Positions 54,030 to 62,710 of a stretch of 64,000 nt of DNA are shown here, piece by piece; the stretch's first letter is position 1; each line of letters starts with the position of its first letter. Source of the stretch: Pseudomonas sp. B21-040 (GTDB lineage Bacteria; Pseudomonadota; Gammaproteobacteria; Pseudomonadales; Pseudomonadaceae); NCBI RefSeq assembly GCF_024748695.1, contig NZ_CP087176.1, positions 3,341,501 through 3,405,500 of the forward strand. The letters run 5' to 3'. Under the pieces are notes generated by a model. That model did not search any database, was not told where the DNA came from, and saw only the letters and a list, made by a program, of their open reading frames with translations. Both the position numbers and the translations under genes were made by a program.

Positions 54030-54689
54030 ATGAAAACGCTCACGGCCCTTTTCACCTGCTTGCATGTTGCCAGCGTATGCGCGGTCACGATCTCCTGCGC
54101 GAATGCTGCGTCACCTGCGCGCACCTTCAAGACCAGCTTCGACTGCGCCGACACAAAAGCATCCGTCGAGAAACTCATCTGCCGCGATCCGCAACTGGCG
54201 CAAATGGATATTGAACTGATGCGTCTCTATCGACTGGCGCTCACGGATGAGCATTCGGTGCCGCCCGCAAACAAAGTCATGATCGACCAGCAGTTCTGGA
54301 TCGAGGCCCGCAACCAGTGTGGTTCCGGGCCGGAGTCCAAGGCATGCGTGATCCGCAGTTATGCCGAACGTGCGTATCAGCTCCGCCAAGGCTCGGCCAT
54401 TGTGAGAACCAAGGATCCAGACAGACTGACCGAAGGCCCCCAGGCGTTCCGTTGTACCGGGCTTAGCGACTTGATGACTGCGACATTTTTTAATACGCAG
54501 CCAGGCGTGGTTTACCTGAAATTGGCGAACTCCTCGATCACCCTGAGCCAGGTGCAAAGTGATTTTGAAACCCGATACACCGGCAAGAATTACCAGGGGA
54601 ACTACAGCTTTCGGCAAAACGAAAACGGGGTCTATTTCCAGAAGCCTGGTGCCGGGGAAGTAAGCTGTACGGCCGAGCCGGTTGGTTGA
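54030..54689 (+). CDS. Secreted LprI/DUF1311 protein with MliC-like C-terminal domain, probable lysozyme inhibitor
   Basis: This 219-residue protein has a signal peptide (about 1-27), a DUF1311/LprI-type domain (about 33-120; FDCADTKASVEKLICRDPQL with conserved cysteine pairs) and a C-terminal MliC-like domain (about 137-215; FRCTGLSDLMTATFFNTQPG, SITLSQVQSDFETRYTGKNY, closing GEVSCTAEP). MliC and LprI families inhibit lysozymes in the envelope. It stands alone, divergent from the injection-system operon, and may protect the cell wall from host or competitor lysozyme. Combining both folds in one protein is notable. Ligand is inferred. Confidence 0.75.
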   Translation: MKTLTALFTCLHVASVCAVTISCANAASPARTFKTSFDCADTKASVEKLICRDPQLAQMDIELMRLYRLALTDEHSVPPANKVMIDQQFWIEARNQCGSGPESKACVIRSYAERAYQLRQGSAIVRTKDPDRLTEGPQAFRCTGLSDLMTATFFNTQPGVVYLKLANSSITLSQVQSDFETRYTGKNYQGNYSFRQNENGVYFQKPGAGEVSCTAEPVG

Positions 54690-54709
54690 GGGCTCTGCCC
54701 GCCCCCTCC

Positions 54710-55075
54710 TCACCCACCCTGCATCCGGTCGCCCTCGTGCTCGATGTCCATGAGCAAGTGGTTTTCCACCCAGCGCACCGGTACCGACTCCAACTGTGCG
54801 CCCTTGCAAGGGCCGTCGATGCATTGCCCGTCGTCGAAACGGAACATAGCGCTGTGATGCGCGCACATCAGGACCTTGCCGCGATAGGTGCAAAATTCCA
54901 GTGGCCGATAATCCAGAGGCACCGAGAAATGCGGGCAGCGGTTGACGTACACCCACACCTGCTGACCTTGGCGCACTGCCACCAACCCGGCCGGATGCAG
55001 TTGCTGGTGCTGCGGCAGGCCCAGGGCGCCGCCGTCCGCGATGTCGTCGAGTTGGCACAACGTGATGGTGATCAT
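54710..55075 (-). CDS. hapI: Rieske-type [2Fe-2S] protein of the hydroquinone cluster
   Basis: This 121-residue protein has a Rieske centre: the first pair CPH in YVNRCPHFSVPLDY and the second CAHH in VLMCAHHSAMFRFDDGQC. It is the last gene of the hap-like operon, 2 nt after the YciI-like gene, corresponding by order to hapI of Pseudomonas fluorescens ACB. As a soluble ferredoxin-like protein it could keep an iron dioxygenase active. That role is inferred from context. Confidence 0.8.
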   Translation of the reverse strand: MITITLCQLDDIADGGALGLPQHQQLHPAGLVAVRQGQQVWVYVNRCPHFSVPLDYRPLEFCTYRGKVLMCAHHSAMFRFDDGQCIDGPCKGAQLESVPVRWVENHLLMDIEHEGDRMQGG

Positions 55076-55077
55076 GG

Positions 55078-55389
55078 TCAGCCGCGCAACTCCGGGTTGC
55101 CCAGGCTCCAGTGCCAGGGGCGAATCTGCACACTGGCGAACAGCCCGGCCTGGACATAAGGATCGTCCTGAATAAACGCTTCCACTTCAGGCAAGCTGCC
55201 CGCCTCGATGACCAGCAGCGTGCCATTCATGGACGTGCCCGCTTCATCGAGGGTCGGGCCGCCGAAGCGCACCACTACCCGATGAGCCTGGTTGGCACGT
55301 AAATGCGCCTGATGGCTAGGCCGCAAACGCTGACGCAAGGCTAGCGAGTCCGGATGGTCGGTGGCGAATACCGCAAAAAACTGGCCCAT
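55078..55389 (-). CDS. hapH: YciI-like protein of the hydroquinone cluster
   Basis: This 103-residue protein is of the YciI fold (dimeric alpha/beta barrel): FFAVFATDHPDSLALRQRLR and GGPTLDEAGTSMNGTLLVIE with FIQDDPYVQAGLFASVQIRP. Such proteins occur in aromatic degradation clusters and may act as isomerase- or dehydrochlorinase-like helpers. Order matches hapH of P. fluorescens ACB. It sits 3 nt after the intradiol dioxygenase gene. Confidence 0.78.
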   Translation of the reverse strand: MGQFFAVFATDHPDSLALRQRLRPSHQAHLRANQAHRVVVRFGGPTLDEAGTSMNGTLLVIEAGSLPEVEAFIQDDPYVQAGLFASVQIRPWHWSLGNPELRG

Positions 55390-55392
55390 GAT

Positions 55393-56265
55393 TCACACAA
55401 TTTCCATGACAAATTCATAACACGCACGCTTGAACGGCAATTGCATATCCAGGTCGGCGGACAAGTCGTCGTGAGTGAAACGGTCTTCGTAGATCACCTG
55501 CAACGACTGTTTGACGCCAAACACCGCATCGGACTCCAGGTACGGATCATCGTGATTGAACAGGTGCGTGACCAGTTTTCGATAGCCCGGTACGTCGATC
55601 ATGAAGTGCAGGTGTGCGGGCCGCCACGCGTGACGGTTGGCGGCATTGAGCATACGCCCGACCGGGCCATCGGTAGGGATCGGGTAGCACACGGGAACAA
55701 TCGTGCGAATGGCGAAGTAGCCATTGGCATCGGTGCGATATCGACCGCGTAAATTGCCGAACGGCTGCTCCGTGTCCTGGCCTGAATACATCCCGTTTTC
55801 GGCGGTTTGCCACACGTCCAACACCGCGCCGGCCAGTGGGTTGCCCTGAGTGTCGACCACACGACCGCGCACCAGTGCTGTTTCGCCAGGTGTGCAGGCC
55901 ATGTTTTCACCAAACTCACGCTCTGGCATGCCGTCGATGTAGAACGGCCCGAACACGGTGGTGTCGGTGGCATTGGCGGTGTGTCGATGGTTGATGGCGT
56001 CGACCAGCATCGAGACACCAAGGGTGTCCGAGAGCAGGATGAATTCCTGGCGCACCAGACCATCGCACGTGTGGCCGGTATCGGTCAGAAAGCGTATGCC
56101 TTCAAACCATTCCTGCTCGGTCAGTTCGACTTCGCTGACAAACGCGTGCAGGTGCCGAACCAGGCTTTGCATGATGTATTTGTAACGCGCGTTCGGCGCG
56201 TCCTTGAAGCTGTTCACCGCCTGCTCGGAAATCCGCAGTTCGATGGTTTTGTCTTGATCGGTCAT
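55393..56265 (-). CDS. hapG: Intradiol dioxygenase, hydroxyquinol 1,2-dioxygenase type
   Basis: This 290-residue nonheme Fe(III) enzyme cleaves hydroxyquinol (1,2,4-benzenetriol) to maleylacetate, or catechol-like compounds. The four iron ligands are visible as Y160, Y194 (VCYPIP), H218 and H220 (RPAHLHFMI). The N-terminal dimerisation helices and the ALVRGRVVDTQGNPLAGAVL barrel start are family-typical. In the hap cluster it handles hydroxyquinol as a side branch into the same maleylacetate pool. It lies 80 nt after the maleylacetate reductase gene. Confidence 0.88.
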   Translation of the reverse strand: MTDQDKTIELRISEQAVNSFKDAPNARYKYIMQSLVRHLHAFVSEVELTEQEWFEGIRFLTDTGHTCDGLVRQEFILLSDTLGVSMLVDAINHRHTANATDTTVFGPFYIDGMPEREFGENMACTPGETALVRGRVVDTQGNPLAGAVLDVWQTAENGMYSGQDTEQPFGNLRGRYRTDANGYFAIRTIVPVCYPIPTDGPVGRMLNAANRHAWRPAHLHFMIDVPGYRKLVTHLFNHDDPYLESDAVFGVKQSLQVIYEDRFTHDDLSADLDMQLPFKRACYEFVMEIV

Positions 56266-56345
56266 TGTTGTTATTCCGACGAGGGAGAGTGTACGGCTAG
56301 CGCAGGCATCGGGGCCGTGGTTCGCCCCGACGCTGCCCTGATCAA

Positions 56346-57413
56346 TCAGGCTGGTGCCTGGCCTTTCAACGCGCGGGTCAACAGCGCTTCAATCAGTCCT
56401 TGTTCAAATGGCCGGGGGTTGTAATACGGACTGGCGCAGGCGATTTGCGCCGCTTCGGCAGGGCCGTGCTCAGGCAGGCCAATGTCCCCCAGCGCCAGAG
56501 GAATGCCCAGCTTCTGGTTCAGCGCGTACAACAAAGCGCCGACCTCGCTTGCCTCGTTGCCACCCAGGGCGCGCGCGGCCCGTTGCAACGGCTGCGCTGC
56601 CGCTTTGCGGTTGTAATGCGCGGCGTGGGGCAGAACGATTGCATGGGCCTGGGCGTGCGGCAGATTGAACGTCCCGCCCAAGGTGTGGCAAAGCTTGTGG
56701 TGCAAAGCCATGCCCACCGAACCCAGGCAAATGCCCGCCAGCCACGCACCATACAACGCCTGGCTACGCGCCTCGGGATCATCGGGATCGTTAACCACGC
56801 CCGGCAATGCCAGGGCCAGCGAACGAATCGATTCTTCGGCCATGAAGCCGATGATCGGGTTGGCGTCCTGGGCGTACAGCGCCTCGACGGCGTGGGCCAT
56901 GGCGTTCATGCCCGAGCAGGCGGAAATCTGCGACGGCAAAGTCAACGTCAACTGTGGGTCGTAGATCACGGTTTTGGGCAAGACCCTGGGATCACGCCCG
57001 GTTTTCTTCAGGCGATTTTCCGTCAAGCCGTAGATGGGCGTCATTTCGGAGCCGGCGTAAGTGGTCGGCACCGCCACGATGGGCAGGCCTGAATCCATGG
57101 CAATCGCCTTGCCCAGGCCAATGGTCGAACCACCGCCAATGGCCACGCAGCAATCGGCATCCAGACGTGCCGCTTCAAGACGCGCCGCTTGCGCCAGTTC
57201 CAGCGGAACGTGCATCACGGCCTTGGAATAGATGCCCGCCGCGCGGTCACCGAGCAATGCCGCGACCTGTTCGCCTAACCCGTGCTGTTCCGGCGTGGTC
57301 AGGATCAGTGCACGCCGGGCGCCCAGGCGTTCGATTTCTTCAGCCAGCGTCGAGAGTTTGCCCCAACCGAACACCACACGGGTCGGCAGGCTTTGGTAAA
57401 CAAATGGGTTCAT
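56346..57413 (-). CDS. hapF: Maleylacetate reductase
   Basis: This 355-residue iron-type alcohol dehydrogenase family enzyme reduces maleylacetate to 3-oxoadipate (beta-ketoadipate) with NADH. Features are VVFGWGKLSTLAEEIERLGA, the cofactor site CCVAIGGGSTIGLGKAIAMD, VAVPTTYAGSEMTPIYG and the metal-region HHKLCHTLGG with HAQAHAIVLPH. The start at 57413 (MNPFVYQS) lies 8 nt after the dehydrogenase stop. It completes the route from hydroquinone to central metabolism. Confidence 0.92.
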   Translation of the reverse strand: MNPFVYQSLPTRVVFGWGKLSTLAEEIERLGARRALILTTPEQHGLGEQVAALLGDRAAGIYSKAVMHVPLELAQAARLEAARLDADCCVAIGGGSTIGLGKAIAMDSGLPIVAVPTTYAGSEMTPIYGLTENRLKKTGRDPRVLPKTVIYDPQLTLTLPSQISACSGMNAMAHAVEALYAQDANPIIGFMAEESIRSLALALPGVVNDPDDPEARSQALYGAWLAGICLGSVGMALHHKLCHTLGGTFNLPHAQAHAIVLPHAAHYNRKAAAQPLQRAARALGGNEASEVGALLYALNQKLGIPLALGDIGLPEHGPAEAAQIACASPYYNPRPFEQGLIEALLTRALKGQAPA

Positions 57414-57421
57414 GGCAGGCC

Positions 57422-58885
57422 TCAACGTGGGTAATACGGCGCGATTTTGGCGTCGACGTTGACCCACACCGAATGGGCTTCGGTGTAGTCGTGTATCGCT
57501 TCGAAGCCCATTTCACGGCCATAACCCGATTGGCCGACACCGCCAAACGGGCTACCAGGGTTGACGCGTTTGTAGCAGTTGATCCAGCACATGCCGGCGT
57601 GGATGGCGTCGGCCATTTTGTGCGCGCGGGCCAGGTTCTGCGTCCACAGCCCGCTGCCCAGCCCATATTCGGTGCTGTTGGCAATGGCCAGGGCTTCTTC
57701 GTCGGTGCTGAAGCGCACCACGGTGACGAAAGGCCCAAAGACTTCTTCCTGGCAGACACGATCACCGGGCCGGGCTTCGACGACGGTCGGCTCGACGTAA
57801 AAACCCTTGGCCAGGCTTTTGTCGTCCGGTGCCTTGCCGCCGACGAGGACCTTGCCGCCCTGCTCGATGGCGATATCGATATAAGCCAGGACGCGGTCGC
57901 GGTGCAGCGCCGAAGTCAGTGGCCCCATTTCGGTCTGAGGGTCCATCGGATCGCCCAGGCGAATGGATTTGGCCAGCGCGATGAATCGCTCAAGGAACGG
58001 GTCAGCAATGTCTTTATGCAGAATCAGACGCGAGCCGGCGATGCAGGCCTGGCCCTGATTGTGAAAGATTGCCCAGGCAGCGCCATTGACCGCCGCCTCC
58101 AGATTGGCGTCTTCGAAGACGATGTTGGCACCCTTCCCGCCCAGCTCCAGTTGGATGCGCTTGAGGTTGCTTGTCGACGATTCGACAATCCGTCGACCGG
58201 TCGCCGTCGAGCCGGTAAAGGCAATCTTGCCGACGTCGAGGTGTTCTGCCAGCGCTTGCCCGGCAGTATGGCCGTAGCCCGGCACCACGTTGACCACACC
58301 TTTCGGAAAGCCGACTTCTGTCATCAGCTCGACGATGCGCAGGGTCGTTAACGGCGTGATCTCCGAGGGTTTGATGACGATGGTGTTGCCCGCCGCCAGT
58401 GCCGGGCCCATTTTCCAGCTGGTGAACATCAGCGGAAAGTTCCAGGGCACGATCTGCCCCACCACGCCAATGGGCTTGCGTTGCACGTAGTTGAGGAAGC
58501 CGGCTTCAACCGGGATCACTGAACCTTCGACCTTGTCGGCCATGCCGCCGAAGTAGCGGAAGCAGGCGGCCGTGCGCGGTACGTCGAGGCCACGGGAGTC
58601 GCGGATCGGGTGGCCGGTGTTCAAGGATTCGAGCTGCGCCAGTTCTTCGCCGCACTCTTCGATCTTGTCCGCCAGTTTGAGCAACAGGCGCCCGCGCTCG
58701 GCGGCACCCAAACCCGACCAGGCTGGAAAGGCACGCTTGGCGGCGGCGACGGCGAGATCGATGTCTGCGGCTTCAGCGGCGGCGATGCGGGTGATCAACG
58801 AACCGTCATGGGGCGACAGGACGTCGATGGTTCCACCGGCGACGGCGTCAACGAAGCGGCCATCGATATAGAGCTGATTTTGCAT
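57422..58885 (-). CDS. hapE: Aldehyde dehydrogenase, probable 4-hydroxymuconic semialdehyde dehydrogenase
   Basis: This 487-residue enzyme is a NAD(P)+ aldehyde dehydrogenase. It shows PWNFPLMFTSWKMGPALAAG, the NAD loop FTGSTATGRRIVE, catalytic glutamate in LELGGKGAN and catalytic cysteine in NQGQACIAGSR. By position, after hapCD and before maleylacetate reductase, it should oxidise 4-hydroxymuconic semialdehyde to maleylacetate. The start at 58885 (MQNQLYIDG) has GAGGA upstream; an in-frame ATG at 58969 is rejected. Confidence 0.9.
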   Translation of the reverse strand: MQNQLYIDGRFVDAVAGGTIDVLSPHDGSLITRIAAAEAADIDLAVAAAKRAFPAWSGLGAAERGRLLLKLADKIEECGEELAQLESLNTGHPIRDSRGLDVPRTAACFRYFGGMADKVEGSVIPVEAGFLNYVQRKPIGVVGQIVPWNFPLMFTSWKMGPALAAGNTIVIKPSEITPLTTLRIVELMTEVGFPKGVVNVVPGYGHTAGQALAEHLDVGKIAFTGSTATGRRIVESSTSNLKRIQLELGGKGANIVFEDANLEAAVNGAAWAIFHNQGQACIAGSRLILHKDIADPFLERFIALAKSIRLGDPMDPQTEMGPLTSALHRDRVLAYIDIAIEQGGKVLVGGKAPDDKSLAKGFYVEPTVVEARPGDRVCQEEVFGPFVTVVRFSTDEEALAIANSTEYGLGSGLWTQNLARAHKMADAIHAGMCWINCYKRVNPGSPFGGVGQSGYGREMGFEAIHDYTEAHSVWVNVDAKIAPYYPR

Positions 58886-58975
58886 AATTGTTTCCTCGCA
58901 CCGCGCGTGTAGCGCAGTGTCTGACTCAAGGGCTGGGAGCATGGCCCGACATGACGCCGGGCAAGACACGAGGTC

Positions 58976-59995
58976 TTAAAACTCGATCGGGTACGGCTTG
59001 AGTTCGCCGCTCTCGTAGCGTTGCGGCAGGTTCGGCGTGGCGTTTTCCCAGACCATCAACATCGAGCGTTTGGTCGAGTAGCCCTGGTGACGTATGTCGG
59101 CGGGCATGGCGCAGATGTCACCGGCGCGCATGGTGATGCGGGCGCGTGGGTTGCCGTCATCCTTGTCACCGACATCCCAGATGATCTCGTCGGACATTTG
59201 CAGGAACCACTCGATGCGGTCATTGCCATGGAACACCGGCAGGATGAATTCTTCGGTGGTCGGGCAGAACAGGCTGGCCTTGCACACCGAGGTCACGGAC
59301 GGGTTCCAGGTCACGTCGGAGCGCGACAGGTACTTGAACAGGTTGAAGGCATGCAACTCACCTTCGAAACCTTCTGCGGCGTGGACTTCAGGTTCGTCCT
59401 GAGGCACATCGATGAACTGGCGATTGACCGGAAGATCGTTGCGCAGCGGCGAATCATCCTTCAGGCCCGGCATGCGTTTGGTGGCGATGCGGGAGCGCTC
59501 GATGGCTTCAATGTTGTTGCCGTTCTTGCGACCGAAAGCGCTGCCGGTTTCTTCCGGTGCGGCGAACGGGTCAAATGTCGAGTTGGTCCAATCACGCAAA
59601 ATGGCCTTGAACGTCGCCATGATCAGCGGTGTTTCAAAGTTTTCGGTGTAGTTGACCCCGGCAGCCTTGAGCGTGCCGTTGAAGGTGCCGGCATACAGAT
59701 CGACCCTGCCGTAGTAATTGCGAGTGCCAATGACCTGGTCGAAGTTGACCCAGCCATAGAAAAAGCCCCAGGCCACATCGCGCATCATGGCGCGCAGGAA
59801 GGCGTCGACCGGAATCAGGTGCGAGCGGGTCTGGCCTTTGGCGGGCCAGGTGATGCGGGCGAAGTACTCGTCGCGCGACAGGTCGAAGGCGCCGAGTTTG
59901 AATGAGCAGTAGCCAGTAACGGCATGGGGTGCGCTGGCCTGGACGTCATCGTCGGCAAACAGGGCGGTATCGGCAGCGGTTTCAAGCATGGCCAT
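58976..59995 (-). CDS. hapD: Hydroquinone 1,2-dioxygenase large subunit
   Basis: This 339-residue protein matches the large subunit of two-component Fe(II) hydroquinone dioxygenase (HapD of P. fluorescens ACB; expected about 38 kDa). It has a cupin-like C-terminal part with FHGNDRIEWFLQMSDEIIWD and GDICAMPADIRHQGYS, whose histidines and glutamate may coordinate iron. With the small subunit it ring-cleaves hydroquinone to 4-hydroxymuconic semialdehyde. It lies 41 nt after hapC and 90 nt before hapE. Confidence 0.9.
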   Translation of the reverse strand: MAMLETAADTALFADDDVQASAPHAVTGYCSFKLGAFDLSRDEYFARITWPAKGQTRSHLIPVDAFLRAMMRDVAWGFFYGWVNFDQVIGTRNYYGRVDLYAGTFNGTLKAAGVNYTENFETPLIMATFKAILRDWTNSTFDPFAAPEETGSAFGRKNGNNIEAIERSRIATKRMPGLKDDSPLRNDLPVNRQFIDVPQDEPEVHAAEGFEGELHAFNLFKYLSRSDVTWNPSVTSVCKASLFCPTTEEFILPVFHGNDRIEWFLQMSDEIIWDVGDKDDGNPRARITMRAGDICAMPADIRHQGYSTKRSMLMVWENATPNLPQRYESGELKPYPIEF

Positions 59996-60036
59996 GGCGG
60001 GATTCCTTTTGTTGTTGGTTTAGGCGGCTGGGCAGA

Positions 60037-60531
60037 TCACTTGAAGCAGATGTCAGCCCACTTCTCGACTGACAGCGGGCCTTTGATGGTCTGCTGCAGG
60101 ATCACGCCCGGGCGGCTGGCTTCGAAGCGATAAGCAGTGCCCACCGGCAACAGGCACTGATGGCCGCGCTTGAGCAACACGTAGCCCATGGGTTTGCCCG
60201 CCGGTACTTCGCCGGCCAGTTGCGTGCCCTCGCTGTCTTTGAGCGGCGCATCGAGCTTGAGGAAATCCACCCGCACTTCACCGTCCATGACGATGGCGAA
60301 TTCGTCGTGCGCGGCGGTGTACCAAGGCGATTGACCTTCGGCGCGGATGGACTCCACGACATAGCCGAGGTTGAGGCCGACCACGACTTTTTCGTAAGGA
60401 CGGGACTGTGCCGCCACTTCGAAGATGTTCGAAAAAGCGTAGTGACTGGCCTGGCCGCTGATGAGTTCAACCGACCCTTTGGTGTAGTTGTCCAGCGAGC
60501 CGAATACCGTTTCGATTGCAGCGCTACTCAT
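60037..60531 (-). CDS. hapC: Hydroquinone 1,2-dioxygenase small subunit
   Basis: This 164-residue protein matches the small subunit of the hydroquinone dioxygenase (HapC, about 18 kDa), a cupin-type fold: VVGLNLGYVVESIRAEGQSP, WYTAAHDEFAIVMDGEVRVD and RGHQCLLPVGTAYRFEASRP. The start at 60531 (MSSAAIETVFG) avoids an extension to 60702 that overlaps the upstream regulator gene. It is the first structural gene of the hap operon, 128 nt downstream of lysR, with a palindrome in the gap. Confidence 0.9.
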   Translation of the reverse strand: MSSAAIETVFGSLDNYTKGSVELISGQASHYAFSNIFEVAAQSRPYEKVVVGLNLGYVVESIRAEGQSPWYTAAHDEFAIVMDGEVRVDFLKLDAPLKDSEGTQLAGEVPAGKPMGYVLLKRGHQCLLPVGTAYRFEASRPGVILQQTIKGPLSVEKWADICFK

Positions 60532-60616
60532 GGTTTTCACCGTTTTGTTGTTGTAGTAACAGTGAGCCAACAGTACGTCGCGCCTGGCCCCGGAACAATT
60601 AGAGGACCGGCGACAA

Positions 60617-60641
60617 CAGTGTTTGCGAAACGCAAACACTG
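60617..60641. promoter_or_regulatory. Perfect palindrome, probable LysR-type operator for the hap operon
   Basis: CAGTGTTTGCG and CGCAAACACTG are perfect 11-base arms separated by AAA. The centre contains a T-N11-A arrangement expected for LysR-family binding. It lies between the stop of the lysR gene and the hapC start, 86 bases before the ATG. No T run follows, so a terminator role is less likely. Confidence 0.65.
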
Positions 60642-60659
60642 GAGCGAGCCAAGTGCCGG

Positions 60660-61589
60660 TCAGCGAACCCAGCCACGCTCCAGCAAGGGTATGTCCCAGC
60701 ATGGCTCATCGCCGAAGTTCTCCACCAGAAAGTCGATCAACGTGCGTACTTTCAAGGCCCGGCGCTGCGTCGCGGGGTAGACCGCGGAGAAGTTGAAGGA
60801 TGACAAGGCGTACTCGGACAGCACCGGAATCAACCGGCCACTGAGCAAGTCATCGCTGGCCACCAGTGTCGGCAGGCAGACAATGCACACCCCGGTTTGT
60901 GCGTAATCGCGCAGCAAATGCACTGAATTGGAACGCACTTGGCCCGGCAGGCTCAGTTCTACTTGCTCATCTTCGCGGGTGAAGATCCAGCGGTTGCGCG
61001 ACGGATAGCCCTCGTACAGGGCGATCTTGTGTTGCAGCAGCTCCTGAGGATGGGTCGGCACGCCGAACTCGCTGGCGTAATCGGGGGACACGCAGAACAA
61101 TCGGCGCACACTGAACAGTTTGCGCTCGATCAGGGTTTCCGCCATAGGCGGGAACATCTGGAACGCCACATCGAAGCCTTCTTCGATGGGGTCCACCACC
61201 CGGTCGTTGACGATGACATCCACTTCAATGTCCGGATAAAGCCGCGTGAACTCGGCCAACAGTCGCCCGAAGTGACCGATGGCAAACCCTGGCAGCATTT
61301 GTACGCGCAACTTGCCGGTGGGTTTGGCCCGCAGTTCGCGCATGTGTTCGGTAAGCGAATTGAAACTCGCCACCATGTCCGCGCATTCCTTGTAATACGT
61401 CTCCCCTACCTCAGACAGCCGCACATGGCGGGTACTGCGGTGGAACAGCGGCGCATTGATGAACTGTTCGAGTTGCTGGATGCGGTGGGTGATGACTGAG
61501 CGGGTCACGCCCAATTGCTGGGCCGCCCTGGCGAAGTTGCCGGTCTCGGCAACTCGCACAAAGGCTTCGACACTGAGTAAACGATCCAT
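60660..61589 (-). CDS. LysR family transcriptional regulator of the hap cluster
   Basis: This 309-residue regulator has an N-terminal winged helix-turn-helix (about 1-60: FVRVAETGNFARAAQQLGVT, RSVITHRIQQLEQFI) and a LysR substrate-binding region (about 90-300). It lies between the Liv-type transporter genes and hapC on the same strand, so control of hap by an aromatic inducer is inferred. Transcription in the same direction as hap, not divergent, is less common for LysR genes. Confidence 0.88.
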   Translation of the reverse strand: MDRLLSVEAFVRVAETGNFARAAQQLGVTRSVITHRIQQLEQFINAPLFHRSTRHVRLSEVGETYYKECADMVASFNSLTEHMRELRAKPTGKLRVQMLPGFAIGHFGRLLAEFTRLYPDIEVDVIVNDRVVDPIEEGFDVAFQMFPPMAETLIERKLFSVRRLFCVSPDYASEFGVPTHPQELLQHKIALYEGYPSRNRWIFTREDEQVELSLPGQVRSNSVHLLRDYAQTGVCIVCLPTLVASDDLLSGRLIPVLSEYALSSFNFSAVYPATQRRALKVRTLIDFLVENFGDEPCWDIPLLERGWVR

Positions 61590-61675
61590 GGGGCCGGCTC
61601 TCTGGATGTTTTTGTTCTTATAGGAACAGCGAGGTTAGCCTGTCGGCACCTCGCGCTCCACATCCCGGAGCCGTC

Positions 61676-62710
61676 TTATGGCTGGGGCCGCACGGATAAC
61701 CGTCGCTGCATGGGGAAAACCTGCCAGCCCAGGCGTTCGCTGATCAGCCCCCACACGCCTTGCGGCGCCTTGAGCATCATCACCACCGCAACGGCGCCGA
61801 GAATGATCATGTACACCGCGCCGTATTGCGCCAGGCAGCCGCGCAATACGAAGTAAATCAGCGTGCCGATCAGCGGTCCTTCGAGGGTGCCGATGCCGCC
61901 GATAATCACGATGAAGATCACGACTGCCGTCCAGTCTTGCAGGTTGAACGCCGCGTCCGGTGAAATGCGCAGTTTTTGCAGGAAGATCAGTGCCCCGACC
62001 ACGCCTGTGCAACCGGCGGCCAACACGTAGACCATCAGTTTGGTGCGGAATGTATCGACCCCTAGACTGCCGGACGCCGGTTCCGAATCACGAATTGACG
62101 CCAGGGCCAATCCCTGTCGCGAACGCAGCAGCAAGAACACCACTGCCACGGCGCCAATGGCGATGGCAAGCGCGGTGAAATAGATCAACGTCTCGCGCCC
62201 GTCCCGGTCATTGCCGATCTGCCGCACGATCGCCGCCGGCAGACTTTGCCCGGATCCACCGCCAAGGCTGCTCATTTGCGCCAGGCCCAGGCGAAACACT
62301 TCTGCCACCACCCAGGTACCAATGGCGAAATAGGCTCCGCGCAGACGAAACACAATCAACGCCGTGGGAATCGCCAGCAGCGCAACCGCCACGCCAGAGA
62401 GCAGCACCGCGAGCAAGGGCGGTACACCGAACTGGCTCGCCAGCATAAACAGCAGATAACCGCCGAGGCCAACGAAGGCCTGTTGCCCGACCGACACCAT
62501 GCCGGCGTACCCGGCCAGCAGGTTCCACATTTGCGCCAAGGCCAGGTAGTAAGCGAACTCCACCACCAGACGAAGACTCGCGCGATCGGCCCAAAGAGGG
62601 GCACTGAGCAGCACCAATACACAGAGTCCCAGCAAGGACAGACCAATCGTGCTGCTGAGGGTCGTTCGTTGCACGCGATAACCGAGCGCGGGATTGTTCA
62701 AGGCATTCAT
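61676..62710 (-). CDS. livM: Branched-chain amino acid type ABC transporter permease (LivM-like)
   Basis: This 344-residue membrane protein has about 8-10 helices and the LivM signature: LAQMWNLLAGYAGMVSVGQQ, RLRGAYFAIGTWVVAEVFRL and VIIGGIGTLEGPLIGTLIYF. The start at 62710 (MNALNNPALGYRV) shares its first base with the last base of livH. Together with LivH and LivF it forms an importer; next to hap genes, aromatic substrates rather than leucine are plausible. Confidence 0.9.
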   Translation of the reverse strand: MNALNNPALGYRVQRTTLSSTIGLSLLGLCVLVLLSAPLWADRASLRLVVEFAYYLALAQMWNLLAGYAGMVSVGQQAFVGLGGYLLFMLASQFGVPPLLAVLLSGVAVALLAIPTALIVFRLRGAYFAIGTWVVAEVFRLGLAQMSSLGGGSGQSLPAAIVRQIGNDRDGRETLIYFTALAIAIGAVAVVFLLLRSRQGLALASIRDSEPASGSLGVDTFRTKLMVYVLAAGCTGVVGALIFLQKLRISPDAAFNLQDWTAVVIFIVIIGGIGTLEGPLIGTLIYFVLRGCLAQYGAVYMIILGAVAVVMMLKAPQGVWGLISERLGWQVFPMQRRLSVRPQP

